From the NCBI RefSeq assembly GCF_024397855.1, contig NZ_CP073343.1, positions 3,100,001 through 3,164,000 of the forward strand: DNA of 64,000 nucleotides, read 5' to 3'. The position numbers and the translations under genes were made by a program. Numbering within the stretch: the stretch's first letter is position 1; every line of letters begins with the position of its first letter. The notes under the pieces were generated by a model. That model saw nothing but the letters and a program-made list of their open reading frames with translations, was not told the origin of the DNA and searched no databases. This DNA is from Marinomonas rhizomae. GTDB taxonomy: Bacteria; Pseudomonadota; Gammaproteobacteria; Pseudomonadales; Marinomonadaceae. Positions 29,216 to 38,402 of this stretch are shown in pieces.

Positions 29216-30070
29216 TTATTCCGGCAGCGTTTCTTTATACCCCATTTCTAAGAGCTTTTTTTGACTAATTTCACGATAACGAGCTCGCACGCCAGACCCA
29301 TGTGTTTTTTGGGTGTAATAAAGTAAAGGAGCGATCTGCTCTTCATCGACAGATAAATCGCCTGCAATTTTACCCGCTAAATCTTTTACGCTCAGAGTTT
29401 GCTTGTCTTCGATCATTATGACTTTAGGAATAACTAAGCGTTCGCCAGCAATAACTCGATCTACGACTTTCAAATAACTTTTTTCAAATAAAGGCCAAGT
29501 GACTCGCTCTTCTTCAGATTTCAGCTTGTACCAACCCGCCTCAGAGCCTGCAAAGAATACGGCCGTATGGCTCCATTTATACTGCAATGGATCAGTTCGG
29601 CAAGCACACGCTTCAAGATACGCCGCTCGAGGATCTGGCAAACCATACGCTTTATACGCGGTATTAATCAGTTTCAAGAAGTCTGCAATGGTTGGCGGCC
29701 AAGTATGCTCTTCTTTAGTACGCTCTACTGCATAGGCCAACAGTGGCTCTTGAAAGCCTTTCAAAGCAATCGCCCACTCACGTTTTGCGAGTTTCACTTC
29801 ATCCGTTGTGCTGTAAGCAGAGGCAAATTTGTGGGTGTAGATGGCTTTAAAACGCGCAAACAACATATTAACCAAGATACGCGTTTGCTGTTCTGCCTCT
29901 GTTGGACCCGATTCACGGCTGCTGTTACCAGCATTACCATAGCCTGCGTTACCATGCCCTGGATTGCCGGCGCCATACTCACCAGTCTGTGTCGTGGATG
30001 TTGTTGAGGGCGTCGCTAACCTGTTCTCTAGAGGTTTTAGTAAATTTTGTACTGCCTGAGGTTCCTTCAT
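29216..30070 (-). CDS. Replication protein P-like (putative helicase loader)
   Basis: 284-residue protein. A flexible N terminus includes a Gly/Asn repeat (NPGHGNAGYGNAGN, about 36-49); about 65-170 resembles the lambda P family (LVNMLFARFKAIYTHKF, KREWAIALKGF, WPPTIADFLKLINTAY), proteins that recruit and load replicative helicase. The remainder (to 284) is unassigned. ATG with AGG seven bases upstream; the first 92 bases overlap the 3' end of the upstream DnaT-like gene in another frame. No phage genes surround it. Family call is by recalled pattern, so moderate. Confidence 0.65.
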   Translation of the reverse strand: MKEPQAVQNLLKPLENRLATPSTTSTTQTGEYGAGNPGHGNAGYGNAGNSSRESGPTEAEQQTRILVNMLFARFKAIYTHKFASAYSTTDEVKLAKREWAIALKGFQEPLLAYAVERTKEEHTWPPTIADFLKLINTAYKAYGLPDPRAAYLEACACRTDPLQYKWSHTAVFFAGSEAGWYKLKSEEERVTWPLFEKSYLKVVDRVIAGERLVIPKVIMIEDKQTLSVKDLAGKIAGDLSVDEEQIAPLLYYTQKTHGSGVRARYREISQKKLLEMGYKETLPE

Positions 30071-30782
30071 ATGAAGACCTATCTGATTGTTTGTATTGCC
30101 ACTGACGTTTTACGTATTTAAAAAATTCGCTGTTCCAAGTTCTGACATTTTTCCGCTGCTCTTTGATTCTCAGCAAAAACTCAGTTTGCAAAGACAAGGC
30201 AAATTCGCGAGCAATGCCTGCTTGGCCAATTTGTTCTAACGTCGCCTCTTCAGGTTGCCACTGATCCGGTTGTCGAGCACGCTCTTTTTGCTCTAGGTAC
30301 AAGTCGAAATCCGTGACTCCGCGACGGTCATTGACCACTGGCGGAGAGGGTGCTTCGTATTGTCGAACAGGTTGCTTCGCAGGGTAGCTTTTAGGCTGCG
30401 GCGTGAATTCTTCGGTTTTCTCCCGAGACGCTTTATGCAACCGATCCATTTTACTCATCAAGGAATCTTCTTTCGAAGGCTCTGCGGCTGGTTTAACCGT
30501 TTGTGCCGCTTTTTGCGATGAAGCTAAATGAATCTCAAGTATTTCTTCTTGGCGCTGAAAGCTCAACAGTTGGCTAATTTGTAAATTCGACAACAATCGC
30601 ATCAACATAGGGACAGTCCAGAATGGTAGCTGAACACTAAGTCTACTCATTTCAACACGTAAAGCATTGGAACCAACAAGATAAGCCTGCTGCTTCAAAA
30701 AGGTCAATAATACGGTTTCTTCCAACCCAATCTGGGCTGCCATTGAAAATGATATCGGTAATGAATAGTCGTTATCCAACAT
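29979..30782 (-). CDS. DnaT-like primosomal protein
   Basis: 267-residue protein in three parts: a helical, winged-helix-like N-terminal domain (1-85, ISFSMAAQIGLEETVLLTFLKQQAY), a charged Pro/Lys-rich linker (about 90-170), and a C-terminal block (about 180-230: WQPEEATLEQIGQAGIAREFALSLQTEF then TWNSEFFKYVKRQW) resembling the DnaT single-strand-DNA-binding domain. DnaT acts with PriA/PriB in replication restart. It lies directly upstream of and overlaps the P-like gene, suggesting joint work on helicase loading. Assignment from motif pattern only. Confidence 0.68.
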   Translation of the reverse strand: MLDNDYSLPISFSMAAQIGLEETVLLTFLKQQAYLVGSNALRVEMSRLSVQLPFWTVPMLMRLLSNLQISQLLSFQRQEEILEIHLASSQKAAQTVKPAAEPSKEDSLMSKMDRLHKASREKTEEFTPQPKSYPAKQPVRQYEAPSPPVVNDRRGVTDFDLYLEQKERARQPDQWQPEEATLEQIGQAGIAREFALSLQTEFLLRIKEQRKNVRTWNSEFFKYVKRQWQYKQSDRSSYEGTSGSTKFTKTSREQVSDALNNIHDTDW

Positions 30783-31118
30783 AAATCTCGCTTCGTATAT
30801 TTAGCATGACAGTCTATCAAAAGCCGTTCCCATTAGCACGAGAACCTTACACTTACCTCACGGTCCGTACATAATGACGTTTGCCATTTTCACTGATCAT
30901 TAGACTTTAATTTTATTTCCTAACAACACTACTGTTAAGCAACTTTGACAGGATTCAAAAACACTCCTATGCTCAAATTACAGCAATGCTTTTTGTTCAA
31001 CGCTCTAATCAAGCCCTGTGCTACAAAACCAAAATAATCAAGAAAGGCTCGCAAAAAAACGCTTGATAGAGAATTCTGCACTGTTGGTTCCAAAAACATC
31101 ACTCAGGAGGAAAGCAGT
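30783..31118. promoter_or_regulatory. Divergent intergenic region dnaT-like / hpf with hpf promoter
   Basis: 336 non-coding bases between divergent genes. A candidate promoter for hpf is TTGACA (30945-30950), 17 bases, TATGCT (30968-30973), leaving a leader of about 140 bases. An exemplary AGGAGGA ribosome site precedes the hpf ATG. I see no other gene or large repeat here. Confidence 0.55.
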
Positions 31119-31436
31119 ATGTACACTACTAAAATTTCTGGTCACCATATCGATGTAACTCCAGCGATCAAAGATCACATCCATGAAAAACTCAGCAAAG
31201 TATCCAAGTTAACAGACCAAATAACCTCAGTAAATGTCACTTTATTGAAAGACAGCAAAAGCCAAAAAGCAGAAGCAAGAGTACATATTCCCGGCAAAGA
31301 GATTTTTGCAGCAGCCTCCTCTGAAGACAGATTATTTCACGCAATCGACAACATGGTTGATAAGCTGGTCAAACAAATAGACAAACACAAAACCAAACAA
31401 TCCAGTAGTAATCACAAAACAGCGATCACTCACTAA
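31119..31436 (+). CDS. hpf: Ribosome hibernation promoting factor (HPF/RaiA family)
   Basis: Short HPF-type protein (105 residues) that binds the 30S decoding region in stationary phase and dimerises or silences 70S ribosomes. Features: MYTTKISGHHIDVTPAIKDHI, an SNVTL-type strand VNVTLLKDSK, VHIPGKEIFAAASSEDRLFHAIDNMVDKL. Usually beside rpoN and ptsN; here it stands alone, so it may be a second paralogue or RaiA. The symbol is tentative between hpf and raiA. It ends in its own terminator. Confidence 0.85.
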   Translation: MYTTKISGHHIDVTPAIKDHIHEKLSKVSKLTDQITSVNVTLLKDSKSQKAEARVHIPGKEIFAAASSEDRLFHAIDNMVDKLVKQIDKHKTKQSSSNHKTAITH

Positions 31437-31472
31437 CTATCAAAAATACTTTATCCCCCTTCATTATTTTCT

Positions 31473-31504
31473 AAAGAAACATCGCAATTGTGCGGTGTTT
31501 CTTT
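31473..31504 (+). terminator. Terminator downstream of hpf
   Basis: 14-bp stem AAAGAAACATCGCA / TGCGGTGTTTCTTT (one G-U) with a 4-nt loop, 36 bases after the hpf stop. Confidence 0.75.
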
Positions 31505-31602
31505 ATATTTACGACATAGATAAACAATCACGCTTGAACTTTGGAACTTTCAGCCGCATATTAAGTCTATTGATAGTCTTAAACCCTTAAAGGAGTAATC
31601 TC

Positions 31603-32256
31603 ATGCGTTACACAGAAGCCCTTTCGACACATTCGTCACAAGCGGCAAATAAAACGCTCCGCAATACTTACGGACTGTTGTCGCTTACCCTATTGTTCAG
31701 CGCCTTCACTGCGGGCATGAGCATGGCTTTAAACTTACCCCATCCTGGCCTAATTATTACGCTAGTAGGCTTTTATGGTTTGCTTTTCCTAACACACAAA
31801 TTTAAAAACAGCTCTGCTGGTCTTCTTTGTGTGTTTGCGTTAACTGGATTTATGGGCATTACCCTTGGGCCTATATTAAGCATGTACATGAATCTGCCTG
31901 GTGGCGGCAGCTTGATCATGAGCGCTTTAGGCATTACAGGTCTTTCATTCCTAGGCTTGTCTGCTTATGCATTGGTATCAAAGAAAGACTTTAGCTTCCT
32001 AAACGGATTCATTACTGTCGGTTTCTTTGTACTATTATTCGCTGTGATTGCTGGCATCTTTATTAAAATGCCTGCGCTACAAATCTTCATCTCTGCTGGT
32101 TTCGCGCTTTTCTCTGCGGCGGTTATTTTGCTGCAAACAAGCCAAATCGTACGTGGCGGTGAAACCAACTACATAGTTGCAACAGTGACTCTGTATGTTT
32201 CCATATACAACATGTTCCTAAGCGTATTGTCTCTTCTTGGTATGGCTCGCGATTAA
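31603..32256 (+). CDS. Bax inhibitor-1/YccA family membrane protein
   Basis: 217-residue integral membrane protein of the TMBIM (UPF0005) family with seven hydrophobic spans, starting after a short polar N terminus with NKTLRNTYGLLSLTLLFSAFTAG. YccA of E. coli interacts with and inhibits FtsH-mediated membrane proteolysis; some relatives are pH-gated calcium leak channels. AAAGGAG precedes the ATG. In Pseudomonas a homologue also precedes tusDCBE, so the position is conserved. Confidence 0.93.
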   Translation: MRYTEALSTHSSQAANKTLRNTYGLLSLTLLFSAFTAGMSMALNLPHPGLIITLVGFYGLLFLTHKFKNSSAGLLCVFALTGFMGITLGPILSMYMNLPGGGSLIMSALGITGLSFLGLSAYALVSKKDFSFLNGFITVGFFVLLFAVIAGIFIKMPALQIFISAGFALFSAAVILLQTSQIVRGGETNYIVATVTLYVSIYNMFLSVLSLLGMARD

Positions 32257-32280
32257 TAATCCGTCACACCAAGACGAAAA

Positions 32281-32304
32281 AGGCCGCTGACTGCGGCCTT
32301 TTTT
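32281..32304 (+). terminator. Terminator downstream of Bax1-I family gene
   Basis: AGGCCGC-TGACT-GCGGCCT hairpin followed by TTTTTT. Confidence 0.9.
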
Positions 32305-32345
32305 ATGTGTAAAATTTACAGCATCTCATACCAAGGTTATTTTTC

Positions 32346-32738
32346 ATGCAATACACTTTGCTCATTACGGGTTCACCATACCAAAGCAAGGCTTGCCACA
32401 CTGCACTTCGCTTCATTCGTGCTGCTCTGAATAAATACCCAAACAGCATTAAAGGTGTATTTTTTTATGAGGACGCGGTACTGATTGGCAACCAAACCGC
32501 ACAGCCGCCAAGAGATGAAATCAACCTCACTAAGGCATGGCAAGAAATAGCAGAACAACACAGCGTCCCTTTGTATTTGTGTATTGCAGCCGCAGTAAGA
32601 CGCGGCATTATTAACGAAAGTGAAAGCCGTCGCTATGAGTTAGAACAACACACGCTTGCAGAACATTTTCAGCTTGAAGGCTTGGGAACACTTGTTGATC
32701 TAATAAACAGCACGAACAAAGTCATTCAGTTTAGGTAA
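32346..32738 (+). CDS. tusD: Sulfurtransferase TusD
   Basis: DsrE-family subunit of the TusBCD complex, which passes persulfide sulfur from TusA to TusE for tRNA 2-thiouridine formation. 130 residues; the sulfur-accepting cysteine is C79 in VPLYLCIAAAVRRGI. First gene of tusD-tusC-tusB-tusE; tusC starts four bases after its stop. The pathway's final enzyme, MnmA, is encoded at 48540 in this window. Confidence 0.94.
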   Translation: MQYTLLITGSPYQSKACHTALRFIRAALNKYPNSIKGVFFYEDAVLIGNQTAQPPRDEINLTKAWQEIAEQHSVPLYLCIAAAVRRGIINESESRRYELEQHTLAEHFQLEGLGTLVDLINSTNKVIQFR

Positions 32739-32742
32739 CCTT

Positions 32743-33090
32743 ATGAAACACACTCTAATCCACCTAAACTCCAGCCCCTATTCCAGCTTAGCTTGCAAGG
32801 AAGGTTTAGATCTCGCTCTGGTTCTGGCCACCTTTGAACAACCTGTGGACTTGTGCCTATCTGGAGCCGCTCTCGCGCTATTGACTGACAACCAAGAACC
32901 AACAGCAGAGCAAGGCAAAAATCTGCATAAGCTACTAGCAGGGCTGGAATTTTACGATATAGAAAACATTTACATAGAAAAGAACCACTCTTGGCTTGAA
33001 GACAATCCAACGTGGCAAGGCGTTCAACCACTCAACGGCGACGAATGGCAGACAATGTTTTCACAATACCAACAGGTTTTCCGGTTTTAA
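32743..33090 (+). CDS. tusC: Sulfur relay protein TusC (DsrF-like)
   Basis: 115-residue structural subunit of the TusBCD hexamer. NSSPYSSLACKEGLDLALVLATFEQPVDLCLSGAALALL (read in parts) matches the DsrF fold with an SPYSS loop near 11-15. TAACCTT spacing with AGG precedes the ATG. Between tusD and tusB in a four-gene operon. Confidence 0.93.
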   Translation: MKHTLIHLNSSPYSSLACKEGLDLALVLATFEQPVDLCLSGAALALLTDNQEPTAEQGKNLHKLLAGLEFYDIENIYIEKNHSWLEDNPTWQGVQPLNGDEWQTMFSQYQQVFRF

Positions 33091-33092
33091 TT

Positions 33093-33380
33093 ATGCGACT
33101 TCACCAAATAAATCAACTCGACTACCCAGCAGCGTTAGAAACAACGTGGCAAAATAGCGTTCAATCTGGCGACCAAATATTGCTGATTGAAGAAGGCTTT
33201 TTAAGACTGATTCAGCACACCAGCACATTGCAAACGCTGCTCGAAAAAACACAGGCAGAATTCTATTATTTGCAAAGCGATGCAACAGCTTATGGTTTAT
33301 CACCAAAACTAGGCACCGCTCTTTCAGAAGAAGAATGGGTTGAGTTAACCTTTAACGCCGAGGCGAACATTAGTTGGTAA
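33093..33380 (+). CDS. tusB: Sulfur relay protein TusB (DsrH-like)
   Basis: 95-residue third subunit of TusBCD. MRLHQINQL then GDQILLIEEGFL and YYLQSDATAYGL are DsrH-like. I start at the ATG at 33093, two bases after the tusC stop; a longer frame beginning at 33012 lies inside tusC and is not needed. The ribosome site is weak, consistent with translational coupling to tusC. Confidence 0.9.
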   Translation: MRLHQINQLDYPAALETTWQNSVQSGDQILLIEEGFLRLIQHTSTLQTLLEKTQAEFYYLQSDATAYGLSPKLGTALSEEEWVELTFNAEANISW

Positions 33381-33385
33381 TTAAT

Positions 33386-33706
33386 ATGACAGACAACGCA
33401 GTCGTTCTAGATGAAGAAGGCTATTTACTTAACCTACAAGATTGGACACCAGAACTTGCCAGTCAACTAGCGAAAGATGTGGACGTTGAGCTAACCGATG
33501 CACATTGGGAAATCATTCATTTGTTGCGCGACTTCTACAATGAATTTGAAGTGTCTCCCGCTATGCGCCCACTAGTAAAAGCGGTATCAAAAAAACTAGG
33601 CGCTGAAAAAGGCCGTAGCATTTATTTAATGACCTTATTTCCTGGTAGCCCACCTAAGTTGGCCGCAAAAATCGCGGGACTGCCAAAGCCTGCGAATTGC
33701 CTGTAA
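33386..33706 (+). CDS. tusE: Sulfurtransferase TusE (DsrC-like)
   Basis: 106-residue DsrC-family carrier that receives sulfur from TusD and hands it to MnmA bound to tRNA. HWEIIHLLRDFYNEFEVSPAMRPLVKA and GRSIYLMTLFPGSPPKLAAKIAGLPKP are typical, and the sulfur-binding cysteine is penultimate (PANCL, C105). The ATG at 33386 follows the tusB stop by five bases; a TTG four codons upstream overlaps tusB. Confidence 0.95.
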   Translation: MTDNAVVLDEEGYLLNLQDWTPELASQLAKDVDVELTDAHWEIIHLLRDFYNEFEVSPAMRPLVKAVSKKLGAEKGRSIYLMTLFPGSPPKLAAKIAGLPKPANCL

Positions 33707-33729
33707 TAACCTAACCTATCGATACAAAA

Positions 33730-33752
33730 ACGGAGCCTATATGAGGCTCCGT
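33730..33752. terminator. Bidirectional terminator tusE / cysG
   Basis: ACGGAGCCT-ATATG-AGGCTCCGT hairpin with A and T runs on the two sides, between the converging tusE and uroporphyrinogen methyltransferase genes. Confidence 0.88.
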
Positions 33753-33783
33753 TTTTGCTTGTACACATTAAATACCAAAAAAC

Positions 33784-34527
33784 TCAGTACTTGCCGTACC
33801 ACTCTAATTTCTTCTGCAAGGTCACAACCTCACCAATAATCAGTAACGCTGGCGATTTAGCCTCGTTCACCACAGACACTTCATAAACATCTTGAATAGT
33901 TGACGTGAAAACGCGCTGCTCACGAGTGGTACCTTTCTCGACGATTGCCACTGGCATAGATGGACTCATACCAAAACGGATCAACGATTGAGTGATATCT
34001 TTTAGACCCGTTAAGCCCATATAAATAACCAAGGTTTGCGCTGGGTGAACTAATTCTTCCCAAGGTAACTCTGTTGTGCCGTCTTTTAAATGGCCCGTTA
34101 GGAAACGAACCGACTGGGCATAATCACGGTGGGTTAAAGGAATCCCCGCATACGCAGCACAGCCTGCTGCTGCCGTGACACCTGGAACCACTTCAAAAGG
34201 CACACCTTCTTCAATTAATTCTTCAAGCTCTTCACCACCACGACCAAAGATAAAAGGATCTCCACCTTTTAGACGCACCACCATGTGGCCTTCTTTTGCT
34301 TTGGCAGCAAGCAAACTATTAATCTCATCCTGCGGAAGGCTATGCAAAGACTTGGCTTTGCCCACGTACATTTTCTCTGCTGACTCAGGAATTAGCTCAA
34401 TAATTTCTTTGCCAACCAAGCGGTCGTACAAAACCACATCGGCCAATTTTAATAACCGATATGCTTTCAGCGTTAACAATTCTGGATCACCTGGACCCGC
34501 ACCAATCAAATAGACCTTGCCCGTCAT
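33784..34527 (-). CDS. cobA: Uroporphyrinogen-III C-methyltransferase
   Basis: SAM-dependent enzyme (SUMT) converting uroporphyrinogen III to precorrin-2 on the way to siroheme or cobalamin. 247 residues: [19 protein letters not shown] at the N terminus, [38 protein letters not shown]. This is the stand-alone methyltransferase; the CysG-type dehydrogenase/ferrochelatase N-terminal domain is missing. I start at the ATG at 34525-34527 (MTGKVYL) with GGA upstream; the frame runs on to 34551 through a terminator. Pseudomonas has cysG in this position after serS. Confidence 0.93.
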   Translation of the reverse strand: MTGKVYLIGAGPGDPELLTLKAYRLLKLADVVLYDRLVGKEIIELIPESAEKMYVGKAKSLHSLPQDEINSLLAAKAKEGHMVVRLKGGDPFIFGRGGEELEELIEEGVPFEVVPGVTAAAGCAAYAGIPLTHRDYAQSVRFLTGHLKDGTTELPWEELVHPAQTLVIYMGLTGLKDITQSLIRFGMSPSMPVAIVEKGTTREQRVFTSTIQDVYEVSVVNEAKSPALLIIGEVVTLQKKLEWYGKY

Positions 34528-34550
34528 AATTTCCAATATCCACTCATACA

Positions 34551-34576
34551 AAAAAAGCCTCCGTTGAGGCTTTTTT
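34551..34576 (-). terminator. Terminator between serS and cobA/cysG
   Basis: AAAAAAGCCTC-AACG-GAGGCTTTTTT (minus-strand reading) forms an 11-bp stem ending in six T, in the 64 bases between serS and the methyltransferase gene. Confidence 0.85.
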
Positions 34577-34591
34577 ATTAGAAAATTTAGC

Positions 34592-35914
<1,323 letters not shown>

Positions 35915-35957
35915 TCAGTGTGTATAAATAAATTAGAGCGTTTTACAAAACAAGGGA

Positions 35958-36329
35958 TTAGAAAAAACGAGCGACAGCCATACCAGCTGCCAGACCTGCA
36001 ATCCCCAAAATACAACTCAATAATAAATAGCTTGCTGCTGTTAGCCAAGCCTGCATGTTAATAAGAGAGACAATTTCCAACGAAAAAGTGGAAAAAGTGG
36101 TAAATGCACCTAAAAAACCCACCATAACCAAAGGTCGATAAGGTTCAAGTGATGGCATACGCTCACTAATCACCACAAAAGCGATCCCCATCAGTACACA
36201 ACCCAATACGTTAATAATCATAGTGGCAAAGGGAAAATGGTGATTCCAATAGGTATTAATCCATTTCGTCATGCCATATCGACTTAATGCACCAAAGGCA
36301 CCACCCACGGCAATCATAAAATACATCAT
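35958..36329 (-). CDS. crcB: Fluoride ion channel CrcB
   Basis: Fluc-type fluoride channel of the inner membrane, protecting the cytoplasm from fluoride; acts as a dual-topology dimer. 123 residues with four spans. Signatures: [15 protein letters not shown] near 9-23, [11 protein letters not shown], and [15 protein letters not shown], which contains the pore phenylalanines and the central sodium site. Its start overlaps the rarA stop by four bases. Confidence 0.95.
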   Translation of the reverse strand: MMYFMIAVGGAFGALSRYGMTKWINTYWNHHFPFATMIINVLGCVLMGIAFVVISERMPSLEPYRPLVMVGFLGAFTTFSTFSLEIVSLINMQAWLTAASYLLLSCILGIAGLAAGMAVARFF

Positions 36330-37714
36330 TCTTCATCCCCTTGAGAGAAACCTGTAGGTTGGTACAAAGAGCCATAACGCTGCAATGGACTTTGATCATC
36401 TAGGTCAGATAACCAAGCCAGTTTATCATTGATTTTCTTTTCTAGACCACGATCTGTCGGATGATAATAACGCATATCCGCCAACTCTTCTGGCATATAA
36501 TTTTCGCCTGCTGCGTAAGCATATTCTTCATTATGCGCATAACGATACTCATCACCGTGCCCCATGCTTTTCGCCAAAGACGTTGGCGCATTACGCAAAT
36601 GCGCAGGCACTTCATAACTGGGTTGCGCTGCGACATCCGACATTGCCTGCCCAAACGCTTTATAAACGGCATTACTCTTAGGTGCGCACGCCATGTAAAC
36701 AGCCGCTTGCGCTATCGCACGATTGCCCTCACCAGGGCCAACACGTTCAAATACATCCCATGCGTTTAGGCCAATTTGCAAGGCTCTCGGGTCTGCATTA
36801 CCTATGTCTTCCGATGCAATTGCCAGCAAACGCCGCGCAATATACAAGGGGTCACAGCCGCCGTCCAACATACGTGCCATCCAATACAAAGCACCATCAG
36901 GCGATGAACCCCGAACCGATTTATGGAAGGCTGATATTTGGTCGTAAAATACATCGCCTTTACGATCAAAACGGCGAACACTACCACCTAGCACGTCTTC
37001 CAATTGCTCTTGAGTGACTTTACAGCCAGGCTCAACAAGATCCGATAAGATTTCTAAGAAGTTAAGGCCACGACGAATATCACCATCCGCAGCCTGAGCA
37101 AGAACAGACAAAAAGTAATCGTCTATTTGAAAAGTATTCCCCTGAGCGTCTGCGCCGATTCCCTTATGGTGATCTTGCAAAGCCCTCTCCAACACTTGCT
37201 TTACGTCATCCACGCTCGGTGTTTTCAAACGATATACACGTGCTCTCGACAACAAAGCTGAATTCAATTCAAAGGCTGGGTTTTCTGTCGTTGCGCCGAT
37301 AAACAAAAAGGTACCATCTTCTATAAATGGCAAAAATGCATCTTGCTGCGACTTATTAAAACGATGCACTTCATCGACAAATAAAACGGTCTGTGTGCCA
37401 TTCATCTGACGCAAATTTTTTGCTTTATCCACGGCAGCACGAATTTCTTTCACACCAGACATGACAGCCGATATTTCAATAAACTGCGCATCAAGGGCAT
37501 GGGACAAAAGTTGAGCAAAGGTGGTCTTTCCCACACCTGGAGGGCCCCAAAGAATGAACGAATGACAATGTCCAGTTTCGACCATTCTCCGTAACGGCTT
37601 TCCCGGACCAACCAAGTGCGATTGCCCGATATATTCATCGAGACTAGAAGGTCGCATTCTGGCCGCCAGAGGCTGATACACCCCCGTTGGTGCGTCAGAA
37701 AAAAGATCCTTCAT
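36326..37714 (-). CDS. rarA: Replication-associated recombination protein A
   Basis: RarA (MgsA) is an AAA+ clamp-loader-like ATPase acting at stalled forks and with RecA. 462 residues: [21 protein letters not shown] at the N terminus, Walker [13 protein letters not shown] near 58-69, Walker [19 protein letters not shown], sensor [12 protein letters not shown], and the MgsA C-terminal tetramerisation region with [18 protein letters not shown]. One-base overlap with the lolA stop (TAATG). Confidence 0.95.
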   Translation of the reverse strand: MKDLFSDAPTGVYQPLAARMRPSSLDEYIGQSHLVGPGKPLRRMVETGHCHSFILWGPPGVGKTTFAQLLSHALDAQFIEISAVMSGVKEIRAAVDKAKNLRQMNGTQTVLFVDEVHRFNKSQQDAFLPFIEDGTFLFIGATTENPAFELNSALLSRARVYRLKTPSVDDVKQVLERALQDHHKGIGADAQGNTFQIDDYFLSVLAQAADGDIRRGLNFLEILSDLVEPGCKVTQEQLEDVLGGSVRRFDRKGDVFYDQISAFHKSVRGSSPDGALYWMARMLDGGCDPLYIARRLLAIASEDIGNADPRALQIGLNAWDVFERVGPGEGNRAIAQAAVYMACAPKSNAVYKAFGQAMSDVAAQPSYEVPAHLRNAPTSLAKSMGHGDEYRYAHNEEYAYAAGENYMPEELADMRYYHPTDRGLEKKINDKLAWLSDLDDQSPLQRYGSLYQPTGFSQGDEE

Positions 37715-38361
37715 TACTGACCTTCTTCAATCACATCCACGTTAGCGGGCAAGTCTAGGACAAAGTTTTCTTTCGCCACGCCTTCATGCGTTTCAACATT
37801 TTTGAACTCAATAACCGTTGTTTGCCCTAGCGCATCTAAGATACTCATCGCGCTAATCACCTTATTTCGGAAGGACAGCGTCAATGTTTGAAATAAATCC
37901 TGATCTTCTTTCGGCGCTAAACGAAATTTTTCATCACCAAGAGTCGTCACATTATAATGCGGAAGTACTTTTGCCGCTGGTTGACCTAATAGCGCAGCAG
38001 GAGAATTACCTACTGTGCCCGATAATGGCTTCTTCGTTGCTTGCTCTAAATCCACATCCCAAACGGTAATGTATTTACCGTCAGAAATAATACGCTGCGC
38101 AAAAGGTGTCACGCTATCCCAAACAAATTGGTTTGGCTTAGCAAGAAGAAAAATACCTTCGCTTACTTGTAGCTGCTTGCCTTTTTCATCATAAGTTACC
38201 TGACGAAACTCACCTTCAATATTGCGGTTCTGCTCAAGCAGGCTTTCTATTGAGTCTGTAGAATCTGCAGCTTGCACAATGGCAGCTTGAAGAGCCATTA
38301 CGACAGAAAACAGCACCATAGTGACTAATTTATTCAACAAAATAGATCTCCACAAAAACAT
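37714..38361 (-). CDS. lolA: Outer-membrane lipoprotein carrier protein LolA
   Basis: Periplasmic chaperone that ferries lipoproteins from LolCDE to LolB. About 215 residues with a signal peptide ending AAIVQA before ADSTDS, then the half-barrel domain: [57 protein letters not shown]. The ATG at 38361 has no ribosome site; a TTG at 38338-38340 has GGAG seven bases upstream and would give a tidier signal peptide, so the true start may be there. Lies between ftsK and rarA as in Pseudomonas. Confidence 0.93.
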   Translation of the reverse strand: MFLWRSILLNKLVTMVLFSVVMALQAAIVQAADSTDSIESLLEQNRNIEGEFRQVTYDEKGKQLQVSEGIFLLAKPNQFVWDSVTPFAQRIISDGKYITVWDVDLEQATKKPLSGTVGNSPAALLGQPAAKVLPHYNVTTLGDEKFRLAPKEDQDLFQTLTLSFRNKVISAMSILDALGQTTVIEFKNVETHEGVAKENFVLDLPANVDVIEEGQ

Positions 38362-38402
38362 TAAAAATAAAAGTTCTAAGAAAAAGAACGCTTCAATCCT
38401 TT

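Noticed and set aside
29567..30007. 146-codon plus-strand open frame opposite the P-like gene
   Set aside because: Antisense shadow rich in Cys and His without motif; the minus-strand frame has a ribosome site and family-like blocks.
29216..30782. Prophage remnant
   Set aside because: The lambda P resemblance suggested one, but there are no integrase, structural genes, att repeats or odd base composition, and flanks are core genes.
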